A DNA stretch of 19,443 nt from G020354085 sp964482055 (lineage in GTDB: Bacteria > Pseudomonadota > Gammaproteobacteria > Acidiferrobacterales > Sulfurifustaceae), in the NCBI GenBank assembly GCA_964482055.1, contig CAYZVX010000055.1, positions 1 to 19,443 on the forward strand, given 5' to 3'. Positions 7,817 through 15,777 of the stretch are shown piece by piece. The position numbers and the translations under genes are program-made. How positions within the stretch are numbered: the stretch's first letter is position 1; each line of letters begins with the position of its first letter. The notes beneath the pieces are model-generated. The model was not told the origin of the DNA. It saw only the letters and a program-made list of their open reading frames with translations, and did not search any database.

Positions 7817-8815
7817 TCACTCCATCTTCACCGACACCAGCTGAGGGTTGCGCTTGGTCCACTCGTGCATCGACCCGTCATAGAGCCTGGCGTTCTTGTT
7901 GCCCAACAGCTCGGAGAGTACGAACCACTGGCCGGTGCTCAGATGCCCCGAGTCACAAAAAGTGATCGTCGGCTTGGATGGGTCGACCCCGGCACCGGAC
8001 GCCAGTTTCTTCAGATCTGCCCCGCTCTTGAAAGCGTGCGTCTTTTCATCCACCAGCTGGGTATGGGCGATGTTTTTGGCGCCGGGGATGTGGCCCTTGG
8101 CGTAGACATAGTCCTTCTTTTCCTGGCCAAGGTAATAGCTGGCCGTGCGGCCGTCGACGAGTTGCGCATTCCTGTTATTGACCGCCGCTTCGACATCCGC
8201 CGTGGTTGCGAGCATCTCGCGACGCTCGGCGCGCGCGGTGAAGCTGCCAGCGGACGGCGTGCTCGCATCGGAGCTCGTCGGACGGTTTTCCGCCTTCCAC
8301 TTCACGGTGCCGCCGTCCAGAACGGCGACCTTGTCGTGCCCGTAGTACTTGAGGGTCCAGTATGCGCGTGTGGCGAAGGTGAAGGTGCTCGTCTCGGCAG
8401 CATCGGCGGTGATCACCACGACGCTGTCATTGTTCACGCCGAGCTCGCGCATCATCGCCTCGAGCTGGTCGCGTGCCGGAACCATTCCATCGAGCTCCAT
8501 ACCGTCAATCGTACGTTTGGTGCGTACGGTCTTCCAGTTCCACAGGCGTGCGCCCGGAATGTGGCCGGCCGTTTCGGCCTTGCTTTTCTTGGCGCCGCAC
8601 GGATTCATACCGGGGATGCTCGGGGCGGCTGCCGCCTTGGCGGTGAAACTCTTGGTGTCGGCGCGCACGTCGAGGACGACCAGATTCTTGTCCTGCAGGT
8701 TCTTGGCGAGCCAGTCGGTCGACACCAGCGGGCCGGGCAGCTCGACGGCGAAAGACGTGGTGGCCACGATAGTCAGCACAAGCGCTGCTGCGGCGGCGAT
8801 CGAATGGTGTTTCAT
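7817..8815 (-). CDS. Periplasmic two-domain rhodanese (thiosulfate sulfurtransferase-like)
   Basis: A 332-residue protein with a signal peptide (MKHHSIAAAAALVLTIVATTSFA, cut near residue 23) and two rhodanese domains. The N-terminal domain has ITADAAE where the catalytic loop should be, so it is probably inactive. The C-terminal domain has the active loop CDSGHLS with catalytic C287. Domain features GHIPGA occur at 85-90 and 241-246. Rhodaneses move sulfane sulfur from donors such as thiosulfate to thiol acceptors. The start ATG at 8815 has an upstream AGGAGG-type site, and the region before it holds a sigma-54-type promoter. It is the first gene of a leftward operon with a small secreted protein and a YeeE/YedE transporter. 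C73, in an insertion of the first domain, is an additional cysteine. Confidence 0.9.
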   Translation of the reverse strand: MKHHSIAAAAALVLTIVATTSFAVELPGPLVSTDWLAKNLQDKNLVVLDVRADTKSFTAKAAAAPSIPGMNPCGAKKSKAETAGHIPGARLWNWKTVRTKRTIDGMELDGMVPARDQLEAMMRELGVNNDSVVVITADAAETSTFTFATRAYWTLKYYGHDKVAVLDGGTVKWKAENRPTSSDASTPSAGSFTARAERREMLATTADVEAAVNNRNAQLVDGRTASYYLGQEKKDYVYAKGHIPGAKNIAHTQLVDEKTHAFKSGADLKKLASGAGVDPSKPTITFCDSGHLSTGQWFVLSELLGNKNARLYDGSMHEWTKRNPQLVSVKME

Positions 8816-8866
8816 GGTGATGGCTCCTCCTGGTGTGGTTGTCGGTGAACGACGGCAGAAGCCCTC

Positions 8867-8881
8867 GCACGATCCGTGCCA
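8867..8881 (-). promoter_or_regulatory. Sigma-54 (-24/-12) promoter before the rhodanese operon
   Basis: On the minus strand the sequence TGGCACG-GATC-GTGC matches TGGCACG-N4-TTGC at ten of eleven fixed positions, with the invariant GG and GC at the correct 12-base offset. Transcription would start near 8855, about 40 bases before the rhodanese ATG. The gene immediately upstream on the same strand encodes a sigma-54-dependent activator (ArxR), which is the obvious candidate regulator. Confidence 0.7.
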
Positions 8882-8902
8882 CAACGGAATCCGTTGCGGC
8901 AC
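8876..8902 (-). promoter_or_regulatory. 27-bp palindrome overlapping the sigma-54 -24 element
   Basis: Arms GTGCCACAACGGA and TCCGTTGCGGCAC surround a single central base at 8889 and match at 12 of 13 pairs. As minus-strand RNA the one mismatch becomes a G-U pair, giving a 12-bp stem with a 3-base loop. It could be a binding site for ArxR or another dimeric regulator, or a hairpin ending the arxXSR transcript. There is no T tract after it. Confidence 0.6.
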
Positions 8903-8943
8903 AGCGAGTTAGGCGGCGCTGATCGAACGTGCGGTCTTTCAGC

Positions 8944-8960
8944 CTGCAAGGGTCCTGCAG
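8944..8960 (-). repeat. Small hairpin just after the arxR stop
   Basis: CTGCA (8944-8948) and TGCAG (8956-8960), extendable to seven pairs with a one-base bulge, lie 14 bases past the arxR stop. It may help end the arxXSR transcript, but it lacks a T-rich tail. Confidence 0.35.
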
Positions 8961-8973
8961 GATGCAATAGCCC

Positions 8974-10341
8974 TCAGTCTTCGGAGCCGGTGGCGATGCC
9001 GTAGCCGCGAAGCTTGCGCCACAGCGTCGAGGGATCGATGCCGAGCTCGGCCGCCGCCTTGGTGCGATTGCCATGGTGGCGCGCGAGCACGTGCAGCACC
9101 CAGAAGCGCTCGACATCGGCCAGAGTGGCCCGTTCGCCCCAGGGGGGGCGCTCAGAACCGGCCCCGGGTGCGCCCGGGCGCAACTCCTGGGGCAGTTCGG
9201 AAAGCGTGAGGGTATCGCCGGTTGCGAGCACGAGCGCACGCTGTATCACGTTCTCCAGTTCGCGCACGTTTCCCGGCCAACGGTAGCGAGCCAGCGCCTC
9301 GAGCGCGACCGGCTCGATCTCGCGTACCTGGCGCCCGAGCGTCTTCGCGTGCTTGAGCATCAAGTACTCGGTGAGCAGAGGAATGTCCTCCCGTCGTTCG
9401 CGCAGCGGCGGTATGTGAATCGGGAAAACATTAAGTCGGTAGAACAGGTCCTCGCGAAACTGCCGCGCCGCCACGAGTTGCGCGAGGTCCTTGTTCGACG
9501 CCACGATGAGCCGGGTGTCCACCTCAACCGGGCGCGCTCCGCCGACGCGAAAGAATCGCTGCTCCTGAATGAAATGCAGCAGCCGCGTCTGCAGTGGCTC
9601 CGGCGCGCTGTTGATCTCGTCGAGGAACAAGGTACCGCCGTGCGCGAGCTCGAGCAGGCCGATACGCCGGGCGGAGGCACCCGTGAAGGCGCCCTTTTCG
9701 TGGCCAAAGAGTTCACTCTCGAGGAGAGTCGGAGCTATGGCACCGCAGTTCACTGCAAGGAACGTCTGCTCGATGCGCGCGCTCGCGCGGTGGATGAAGC
9801 GCGCCACCATGCCCTTGCCGCTGCCGGTCTCGCCGTGCAGCAGCACCGGCAGGTTGGTCGTCGCCACCTGCGCGGCGAGAGCGAGCACCTTCTTCATCCC
9901 CGGACTCGCGGCCTGCGGCTCGTCGGCGGCCTGTTGCGCCAGTGCGGCGCGCAGTTGCAGGATGCGCTGGCGGTGTTCGAGCAGGCTCTTCACTCTGCGT
10001 AGCACGAACCGCACTTGATCGGGCTCGAACGGTTTGAGGATGATATCGAAGACGCCCTGCTGGAACGCCCGCACCGTGTCCTGCGCGGTGGCGAAGCCGG
10101 TGATCAGCACGACCGGAATGGGCAAGGGTTGCCCGCGCACCAGTTCGAGCAGCTGCAGCCCGTCGCGCTCGGGCAGGCGCAGGTCGGTGAGCATCACGTC
10201 GGCGGCCTCGCGCCGGAGTGCTGCCTCTGCGATGAGACCGTCGGTTGCGGTCTCGGTGTCGAAGCCTTCCTCGCGCGCGAGCTCGGCGAGGAGCGCCGCC
10301 ATGTCGCGGTCGTCCTCGGCGATAAGCGCCTGAAATCTCAC
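8974..10341 (-). CDS. arxR: ArxR, sigma-54-dependent response regulator
   Basis: A 455-residue NtrC-type regulator in three parts. The receiver domain (about 5-115) has acidic residues E9/D10/D11, phospho-acceptor D53, T81 and K103. The AAA+ domain has Walker A GETGSGKG (170-177), the sigma-54 contact motif GAFTGA (217-222) and Walker B TLFLDEI (237-243). The C-terminus has a Fis-type helix-turn-helix (RTKAAAELGIDPSTLWRKL). The kinase encoded just upstream (ArxS) should phosphorylate D53. The GTG start at 10341 overlaps the arxS stop as GTGA; a longer frame would run into arxS. In known arx systems ArxR is linked with arsenite-responsive expression. Its likely targets are the arx operon promoter, outside the window, and the rhodanese operon. 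Confidence 0.9.
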   Translation of the reverse strand: MRFQALIAEDDRDMAALLAELAREEGFDTETATDGLIAEAALRREAADVMLTDLRLPERDGLQLLELVRGQPLPIPVVLITGFATAQDTVRAFQQGVFDIILKPFEPDQVRFVLRRVKSLLEHRQRILQLRAALAQQAADEPQAASPGMKKVLALAAQVATTNLPVLLHGETGSGKGMVARFIHRASARIEQTFLAVNCGAIAPTLLESELFGHEKGAFTGASARRIGLLELAHGGTLFLDEINSAPEPLQTRLLHFIQEQRFFRVGGARPVEVDTRLIVASNKDLAQLVAARQFREDLFYRLNVFPIHIPPLRERREDIPLLTEYLMLKHAKTLGRQVREIEPVALEALARYRWPGNVRELENVIQRALVLATGDTLTLSELPQELRPGAPGAGSERPPWGERATLADVERFWVLHVLARHHGNRTKAAAELGIDPSTLWRKLRGYGIATGSED

Positions 10342-11735
10342 GAGGCCACCTTCGATTCCGCCTTGTCGCGACGCGGCACACACAGGCGAAAAACCGTGCG
10401 CCCGGGGCCGCTCGCGACCAGCATGAGCGTGCCGTCCATTTCACGCGCCAGCCGCTGGCTGATCGCGAGCCCCAGCCCGGTCCCGAGCCCGGTCGCCTTG
10501 CTGCTCACAAACGGCTCAAAGACCCGCTCCTGCAGCGCTGCCGGGATTCCGTTGCCGTCGTCTTCAACGTGCAGGCAGGTACGGTCAGCGTGCGGGGTTT
10601 CGACCTCAAGGCGAATTCGGCTGGCACCGGCCTGCAGCGCATTGGAGATCAGGTTGAACAGTATCTGCTCGATCATGGCGACATCTGCCCAAACGGTGCC
10701 ATGCCCGATCGGCACCACGATCTCGATGCGCGCGTCGTGTTTGCGCACGATCGGTTCGATCAGGCGCGCGATGCTGGCGAGGACCTCCCCGAGATCGAGA
10801 GACTGCCCCTGGGGGGCCGGCGGGCGTACCGCCGAGAGCATGTCGCGCACGATGCGTTGAAGGCGCCGCGCGTGCTCGCTGATGACGTGGAGCCGGCGTC
10901 GCAGCTCCTCGTCGTCGGTACGCGTGAGTGCGGTTTGGGCGTAGCCGAGGATGTTGCTGAGCGGTGTGTTCATCTCGTGCGCAAGTTCGGCGGCCAACTG
11001 GCCGACGGTGGCGAGGCGCTGTTCGCCACATAGCCGACGGATAGCGTCGTTGTGGGCTTGATGGGCCTGCTCGAGCTGCTGAATGTGGCCGCGGATATTT
11101 TCCTGCAAAGCATTGAAGGTTCCGGCAAGCTCCGCGAGCTCGCGTGGTGCATTCGGCCCGGACGCGATCGGCGCCGCCTGCGTCGGGTCCACCCTGGAAG
11201 CGAGTTCGCGAATTGGCGCGATCACGCTGCGGTGGAGCAGGCGTCGGAGTGCAAGAAACAGCGCCGCAATCAGTACCACGATGACGAGTGCCGCGCCCGC
11301 GGTGATCTGGTAGGCGAGGGCCGTCAAGCGGCGTGTGTCGTATTGCACGACAACGTCGCCGAGCTGCTCGCGCAGCAGCCGTATCGGGCGGGTGACGATT
11401 GGCTCGCCACTCACACGCTCGCCGGCGCGCCCGAGGATTTCCCCGTCGTTGCGCCGGATCTCGATGAAGAGCAGGTCCTGGCGGCCAACCAGGTCGGAAA
11501 CGTAGCGCTCGATCGTGCCATAGTCGCGAATCAGTGCTGAATCGAGGGCGACGGTGGCGAGTTGCCCGGCGAGGGCCTCCGCCTTCTCGCGCAGCGCCTC
11601 GTGCAACAGCTGATGAATGCTCTGCTGCAGCGCGAGCGCCAGAGCCGCGACGAGCAGCAGCATCGCTCCGCCCACGTAGAGTGTGATGAGCGAGGAAAGC
11701 GTTTGCGGCCGGCGCTTCTGTCGCGGTGCCTTCAT
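10338..11735 (-). CDS. arxS: ArxS, membrane sensor histidine kinase
   Basis: A 465-residue kinase with two membrane helices (about 17-38 and 143-164) enclosing a periplasmic sensor segment of roughly 100 residues. A HAMP-like linker and coiled region follow, then the dimerisation domain with phospho-accepting H253 in AHEMNTPLSN. The ATPase domain carries an N-box (LISNALQAG), a G1 box (DDGNGIP) and a G2 box (GTGLGL). It should signal to ArxR. Its start overlaps the arxX stop as ATGA, so a periplasmic binding protein and kinase are made together. ArxX may deliver the ligand signal to the ArxS sensor domain, as in other kinases with partner binding proteins; that is inference. Confidence 0.9.
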   Translation of the reverse strand: MKAPRQKRRPQTLSSLITLYVGGAMLLLVAALALALQQSIHQLLHEALREKAEALAGQLATVALDSALIRDYGTIERYVSDLVGRQDLLFIEIRRNDGEILGRAGERVSGEPIVTRPIRLLREQLGDVVVQYDTRRLTALAYQITAGAALVIVVLIAALFLALRRLLHRSVIAPIRELASRVDPTQAAPIASGPNAPRELAELAGTFNALQENIRGHIQQLEQAHQAHNDAIRRLCGEQRLATVGQLAAELAHEMNTPLSNILGYAQTALTRTDDEELRRRLHVISEHARRLQRIVRDMLSAVRPPAPQGQSLDLGEVLASIARLIEPIVRKHDARIEIVVPIGHGTVWADVAMIEQILFNLISNALQAGASRIRLEVETPHADRTCLHVEDDGNGIPAALQERVFEPFVSSKATGLGTGLGLAISQRLAREMDGTLMLVASGPGRTVFRLCVPRRDKAESKVAS

Positions 11736-12565
11736 TGGAGCGCTCGTACCACCTCGCGCGCGAGATCGTAATCGGAATCGCGGATCGGCACGAAGCTCAC
11801 GTCCTCGCCCATGGCGGCAAACGCCTCGCGGCCGCGCGCGTTCGGGGTGAGAAGGGCGCCGCGAACCGCTTCCGCAAGCGGTTCCGGCAACCCGGGCCGT
11901 GCGACGATGGCGTGGGGCGGCAACGGATCGGAGGTGGCGATGACGCGCAGACCCCGCTCCAGGTATTGCTGTGCAATCTCCAGGCGCAGGCCGCCCGCAT
12001 CGAAGTCGCGGTGCAGGACGGCGAGCGCGACGCGCTCGTGCCGGCCGAGATAGGCGTAGTTCTTGAGATCCGACAACCGGACGCCGGCGTTCTGCAACAG
12101 CAGCCGCGGGATGTAAAAGCTGCTGAAGGACTTGTCGGCGCCGAATGCCATCGTGCGATTGCGGGTGTCGGCGAGCGACCGGATAGGACCATCGCGGCGC
12201 GCCACGATCACGCTTCTGTAAAACGCGCGTCCGCGCACGGCCTCGGCGGCGAGCAGGCGTACCGGCGCGTAGTGATCGTGCGCACGGACATAAGGTGTCG
12301 GCCCGATATACGTCAGGTCGGCCTTGCCCTCGGCAATGTGTTGGATCTGTTCCTCATAGGTCGAGGCGATGCGCAGAACCACCGGTCGGCCGACGACCTC
12401 TTGCAGATAGTCGCACAAAGGGCGAAATCGCTGATAGAGCCGACTCGGCGTATCGAAGGGATGCACGATGAACGCGAGCGGTTCGGCTGTCGGCGCGGCG
12501 AACCCGTCATGCATCGCCATCCCGAGGAGCGAGACGAACAGGAGGTTCTTCAGGAAGCGCACCAC
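11732..12565 (-). CDS. arxX: ArxX, PhnD-like periplasmic binding protein
   Basis: A 277-residue protein with a signal peptide (RFLKNLLFVSLLGMAMHDGFA). It resembles the PhnD/phosphate-phosphonate periplasmic binding family: FIVHPFDTPSRLYQRFRPLCDYLQ near the N-terminus, GKADLTYIGPTPYVRA in the middle and an SFSSFYIPRLLL segment with DADLxxxY-like features after it. The translation begins with two adjacent GTG codons (12565 and 12562), and either may be used; a GAGG lies somewhat far upstream. It is the first gene of arxXSR. Binding of arsenite, arsenate or a related oxyanion for sensing through ArxS is a reasonable expectation. The sequence alone does not identify the ligand. No ABC transporter genes are nearby, which supports sensing rather than uptake. 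Confidence 0.85.
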   Translation of the reverse strand: MVRFLKNLLFVSLLGMAMHDGFAAPTAEPLAFIVHPFDTPSRLYQRFRPLCDYLQEVVGRPVVLRIASTYEEQIQHIAEGKADLTYIGPTPYVRAHDHYAPVRLLAAEAVRGRAFYRSVIVARRDGPIRSLADTRNRTMAFGADKSFSSFYIPRLLLQNAGVRLSDLKNYAYLGRHERVALAVLHRDFDAGGLRLEIAQQYLERGLRVIATSDPLPPHAIVARPGLPEPLAEAVRGALLTPNARGREAFAAMGEDVSFVPIRDSDYDLAREVVRALQ

Positions 12566-12848
12566 AGTCGGTATCAGGACCTCGCCACGTATGGCAGTGC
12601 AAACGGCAAACGATGAAAGTGCTGGCGCGGACTGCTTTCCATGCCAATTGCCGCATCGCCCACGTCGGCTGGCTCAACGTGGCAGCGAGGGAGGCGAGCA
12701 AACCCGGGAATATCCGCGTCCGCCAATCATAACCCGGGTCCGCCGGGACCACTACGTGCCAGCGCGACGAGCGAATATTGAGGATCGTGCAGGACGCTGC
12801 GCAGTCGAGGTCGAGCGCAAACTTGGCGGCGTGCCGAAGCGGCCCTTG
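12566..12848 (-). other. Spacer before arxX, with paired AACCCGGG repeats
   Basis: No gene is supported here. AACCCGGG occurs at 12701-12708 and again at 12731-12738, exactly 30 bases apart, and GGTCC/GGACC arms at 12737-12750 could form a small hairpin. A minus-strand TATGAT near 12726-12731 could be a -10 element for arxXSR, but no good -35 accompanies it. The region must hold either the end of the ars operon, the arxX promoter, or both. Confidence 0.4.
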
Positions 12849-13916
12849 TCAGCTCCGCTTATACCAGCCGCGCGTGGCGTTGGTGATGCGCACTACCGAC
12901 AGCATCACCGGCACCTCGATCAGCACGCCAACTACGGTGGCGAGCGCCGCGCCGGAATCGAAACCGAACAGGCTGATGGCGGTGGCCACGGCGAGCTCGA
13001 AGAAGTTGCTGGCGCCGATCAGCGCCGAGGGGGCGGCCACGCAGTGCGCGACCCGGAAATGGCGGTTGAGGAGGTAGGCGAGGCCGGAGTTGAAGTACAC
13101 CTGGATCAGGATCGGCACCGCGAGCAGCGCGATGATGAGCGGCTGGGCTAGGATTTGCCCGCCCTGGAAGCCGAACAAGAGAATAAGGGTGGCGAGCAGG
13201 GCGGCGAGCGAGACCGGGTGCAGGCGCGCGAGTGTGGTGGCGAGCGCCTCGGGTCCGCGCCTGAGCAGCGCGCGGCGCCACGCCTGCGCGACGATCACCG
13301 GAATCACGATGTAGAGCAGCACCGACAGGAACAGCGTGTCCCAAGGCACCGTGATCGCCGAGAGCCCCAACAGCAGTCCCACGATCGGGGCGAAGGCGAA
13401 GATCATGATGATGTCGTTGAGCGCCACTTGGGTGAGCGTGAAGTTGGGCTCGCCGTCCGACAGCTGGCTCCACACGAACACCATCGCGGTGCAGGGCGCG
13501 GCCGCGAGCAGGATCAGCCCGGCGACATAGGAATCGATCTGCCCGGCCGGGAGCCACGGGGCGAACAGCGCGCGGATGAAGAGCCACGCAAGCAGCGCCA
13601 TGGAAAACGGCTTCACCGCCCAGTTGATGAAGAGCGTCACGCCGATGCCCTTCCAGTGCTCGCCCAGTCGGTGCAGCGCGCCGAAGTCGACCTTGAGCAG
13701 CATCGGGATGATCATGAGCCAGATCAGCACCGCCACCGGCAGGTTGACCTTGGCGACCTCGAGGCGGCTTACGGTCTGGAACAGCGCGGGCAGGAGCTGG
13801 CCGAGGCCGATGCCGGCGGCGATGCACAGGAACACCCAGAGCGTCAGGTAACGCTCGAAGAAGCCGAGCGGCTGGCCCTCGGCCTGACGGGCGGTGATCT
13901 CACACTGCGCGCTCAT
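12849..13916 (-). CDS. acr3: ACR3-type arsenite efflux permease
   Basis: A 355-residue inner-membrane protein with about ten hydrophobic helices, of the ACR3 (BASS superfamily) type, which exports arsenite using the membrane potential. Family signs include FERYLTLWVFLCIAAGIGLG at the start, the conserved cysteine C142 in LAAAPCTAMVFVWS, FTLTQVALNDIIM and SNFFELAVATAISLFG. The start ATG overlaps the arsC stop as ATGA, so reduction of arsenate and export of arsenite are coupled in expression. It is the last gene of the long leftward ars operon. The length is normal and no defect is seen. Confidence 0.95.
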   Translation of the reverse strand: MSAQCEITARQAEGQPLGFFERYLTLWVFLCIAAGIGLGQLLPALFQTVSRLEVAKVNLPVAVLIWLMIIPMLLKVDFGALHRLGEHWKGIGVTLFINWAVKPFSMALLAWLFIRALFAPWLPAGQIDSYVAGLILLAAAPCTAMVFVWSQLSDGEPNFTLTQVALNDIIMIFAFAPIVGLLLGLSAITVPWDTLFLSVLLYIVIPVIVAQAWRRALLRRGPEALATTLARLHPVSLAALLATLILLFGFQGGQILAQPLIIALLAVPILIQVYFNSGLAYLLNRHFRVAHCVAAPSALIGASNFFELAVATAISLFGFDSGAALATVVGVLIEVPVMLSVVRITNATRGWYKRS

Positions 13917-14362
13917 CGGGCGGCCCCACGCGCGGCGCGTCCGCGCCGGATGTCGTCGAGCAGCGCGCTGACGCGCGCTTTCACCTCATCGCGCGTGGCG
14001 CGAAACACCGCCATGATGTCGTCCTCGCTGCCCGCGGCCTTGGCCGGATCGCTGAGCGGCCAGTGCACCTTCGTCACGCCCGGGGGTAGCGCCGGGCAAT
14101 ACTCGTCCGCATGACCGCACACCGTCACCACGATGTCGGCGCGCTGGATCATGTCGTCGGTCACGCGCGTGGATTCCTGACCGGAGATGTCCACGCCGGC
14201 GTCGGCCATGACGCGGATGGCGCGCGGATTCTTGCCGTGCGCTTCGATGCCGGCCGATTCGACCTCGGCAATGTCACCGCCGAGATGCTTCGCCCAGCCC
14301 TCGGCCATCTGCGAGCGGCAGGAGTTGCCGGTGCACAGAAAGAGAATTCGTGTCTTGTTCAT
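13913..14362 (-). CDS. arsC: Arsenate reductase ArsC, thioredoxin-coupled LMW-phosphatase type
   Basis: A 149-residue cytoplasmic enzyme that reduces arsenate to arsenite through a cysteine relay and thioredoxin. The P-loop CTGNSCRS starts at C10, and the relay cysteines are C82 and C89 (VCGHADEYCP). The numbering, including C15, is the same as in the well-studied Staphylococcus ArsC. It sits directly upstream of and overlaps the efflux pump gene. A GGGA sequence precedes the ATG. The Ala/Arg-rich tail (RRGRAARGAAR) is a small extension. It differs from the second arsC in this window, which lacks C15. Confidence 0.95.
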   Translation of the reverse strand: MNKTRILFLCTGNSCRSQMAEGWAKHLGGDIAEVESAGIEAHGKNPRAIRVMADAGVDISGQESTRVTDDMIQRADIVVTVCGHADEYCPALPPGVTKVHWPLSDPAKAAGSEDDIMAVFRATRDEVKARVSALLDDIRRGRAARGAAR

Positions 14363-14395
14363 GCGGCGTTCCCGGTTGGCGAATCGCGTCTTGTA

Positions 14396-14818
14396 TCACT
14401 TGAGCTTGAAACTGGCGTGACAGGCTACGCACTGCTGCGTCACCTCGGCCAGCGCCGCGATGGCGCGTGCCGGCTCCTTGGCCACGCCGGCCTCCTGCGC
14501 CACGCGCGCGAAGCGGCTCGCGGCGCGATGCATGTTGGTGCCGATGTCCTGCATGGCCTTCGGCATGTACGGGGCCATGTGCGAGGCACCGTGGCGTTCC
14601 AATGAGCTCATGCCCATGCGTTGTTCCGCAACGTCGGCGGCCTGCTCGTACTGGCCCGCCCCCAGGGCCGCCTGGATCTCGGCGAGCGCTGCGAGGTGAT
14701 CGCGCATGTTGGCGAGCATGTGGGCACGCATCATCGCCGGGGGCTCGACCGGCTGGCGGGTGTCGGCGGCCGCACCGAGAGAAGCAAGGCTGAGCAGGAA
14801 AAGCAGATTTACACGCAT
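14396..14818 (-). CDS. Class II c-type cytochrome (c'/c556-like), secreted
   Basis: A 140-residue protein with a signal peptide (MRVNLLFLLSLASLGAAA) and a C-terminal haem site CVACH eight residues or fewer from the end region, the layout of class II cytochromes (four-helix bundle, haem near the C-terminus). The mature part is mostly helical and Met-rich (MMRAHMLANM), and one of these Met residues could be an axial ligand as in c556. A GGAG lies 7 bases before the ATG. It lies 33 bases before arsC in the ars operon. A periplasmic electron carrier is expected, perhaps accepting electrons from an arsenic or sulfur reaction; the true partner is unknown. Confidence 0.85.
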   Translation of the reverse strand: MRVNLLFLLSLASLGAAADTRQPVEPPAMMRAHMLANMRDHLAALAEIQAALGAGQYEQAADVAEQRMGMSSLERHGASHMAPYMPKAMQDIGTNMHRAASRFARVAQEAGVAKEPARAIAALAEVTQQCVACHASFKLK

Positions 14819-14847
14819 CGAGTATCTCCGGCTGGCGGGTACATGGC

Positions 14848-15777
14848 CTAGAGCGCGAACGCCTCGTCATAGGGTGCCTCGCCCTCGACGGCAGGCAGGG
14901 TGAGGTTGTTGCCCCAATCACCCCAGCCGCCGTTGTAGACGCGCACGTCACGGTAGCCGAGCGTCTTCAGCTGCAGCCAGGCGAGCGTCGAGCGAAAGCC
15001 GTCATGGCAGTACGCGTAGACGGTCTGGTCCTTGGGGATCTCGCGGTACAAGTCGGCAATCTCGGCAATCGGCTTCCAAGTCTGGCTCTGGCCATCCACG
15101 CCCTCGAGGCTCACGATGTTGATCGCCCCCGGGATGTGACCGCCGCGCACCGAGTGCTGCACGGTCTTGCCGCTGTACATGTCGCGCGGGCGCGCGTCGA
15201 GCAACACGATCCTGGGATCGCGCCGCGCCACGACATCGCTGTATACCTCGGTCCATTCGACCACGAGCTTCCGGTTGGCCGGTTTCAAGCTCACGCTGCC
15301 GCGCTTCGGCCTGGCGGGGTCCTTGGTTAGCTCGTTGAACGCCGTCCAGCCGATGGTACCGCCGTTCAGGATCTTCACGCGCTTCATGTCGAAGCCGTAG
15401 AGCTCAAGCAGAAAGTACAGGCGCGAGGCGAGCGCCGTGACCGAGTCGTCGTAGATCACGATCGTCGAGTCGTTGTTCACGCCGAAGGCGCGCAGCGTGG
15501 CCTCGAAGGCCTCGCGCGTCGGAAAGCGCATGGTCGGGTGGCCAAAGTTGTCGCCCAGGTCCTTGAAACGCTGGACCTGCACCGCACCCGGGATGTGGCC
15601 GATCGTGAAGTAGCGGTGCGGATGGTAACGGACCTCGAGGATCACGAGCTTGGGGTCCTTGATTCTTTGTTCCAGCCACTCGGCATCGACGAGAAACTCG
15701 GGCGTGGCGGCGCGGGCCGCGCCGGCGGTTGCCAGCAGGGCCAGAGCCAGGAGGGATCGGGCGAGCAGTGTGTTCAT
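14848..15777 (-). CDS. Second secreted two-domain rhodanese
   Basis: A 309-residue protein with a signal peptide ending near ARA (23) and two rhodanese domains. The first domain has YDDSVTALASR in place of the catalytic Cys loop and is probably inactive. The second has YAYCHDGFRS with catalytic C257. GHIPGA motifs occur at 60-65 and 213-218. The active loop (CHDGFR) differs from that of the other rhodanese in the window (CDSGHL), so the two may have different donors or acceptors. The ATG at 15777 shares its A with the osmC stop; a GTG directly before it is an alternative start. Moving sulfane sulfur in the periplasm is the expected activity, here within an ars operon. Confidence 0.9.
   Translation of the reverse strand: MNTLLARSLLALALLATAGAARAATPEFLVDAEWLEQRIKDPKLVILEVRYHPHRYFTIGHIPGAVQVQRFKDLGDNFGHPTMRFPTREAFEATLRAFGVNNDSTIVIYDDSVTALASRLYFLLELYGFDMKRVKILNGGTIGWTAFNELTKDPARPKRGSVSLKPANRKLVVEWTEVYSDVVARRDPRIVLLDARPRDMYSGKTVQHSVRGGHIPGAINIVSLEGVDGQSQTWKPIAEIADLYREIPKDQTVYAYCHDGFRSTLAWLQLKTLGYRDVRVYNGGWGDWGNNLTLPAVEGEAPYDEAFAL

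Noticed and set aside
7643..8848. 401-codon plus-strand frame over the rhodanese and small protein genes
   Set aside because: The opposite strand has clear signal peptides, rhodanese motifs and RBS sites; this frame has no recognisable domain.
11726..12616. 296-codon plus-strand frame opposite arxX
   Set aside because: ArxX has a convincing family pattern and an overlap with arxS; the antisense frame has none.
12754..12768. Minus-strand TGGCACG before arxX as a sigma-54 promoter
   Set aside because: The -24-like half is good but there is no GC at the required -12 position.
13155..14114. 319-codon plus-strand frame rich in Gln, Arg, Glu and His opposite acr3
   Set aside because: Its composition is what results from reading the reverse complement of hydrophobic membrane codons; acr3 is certain.
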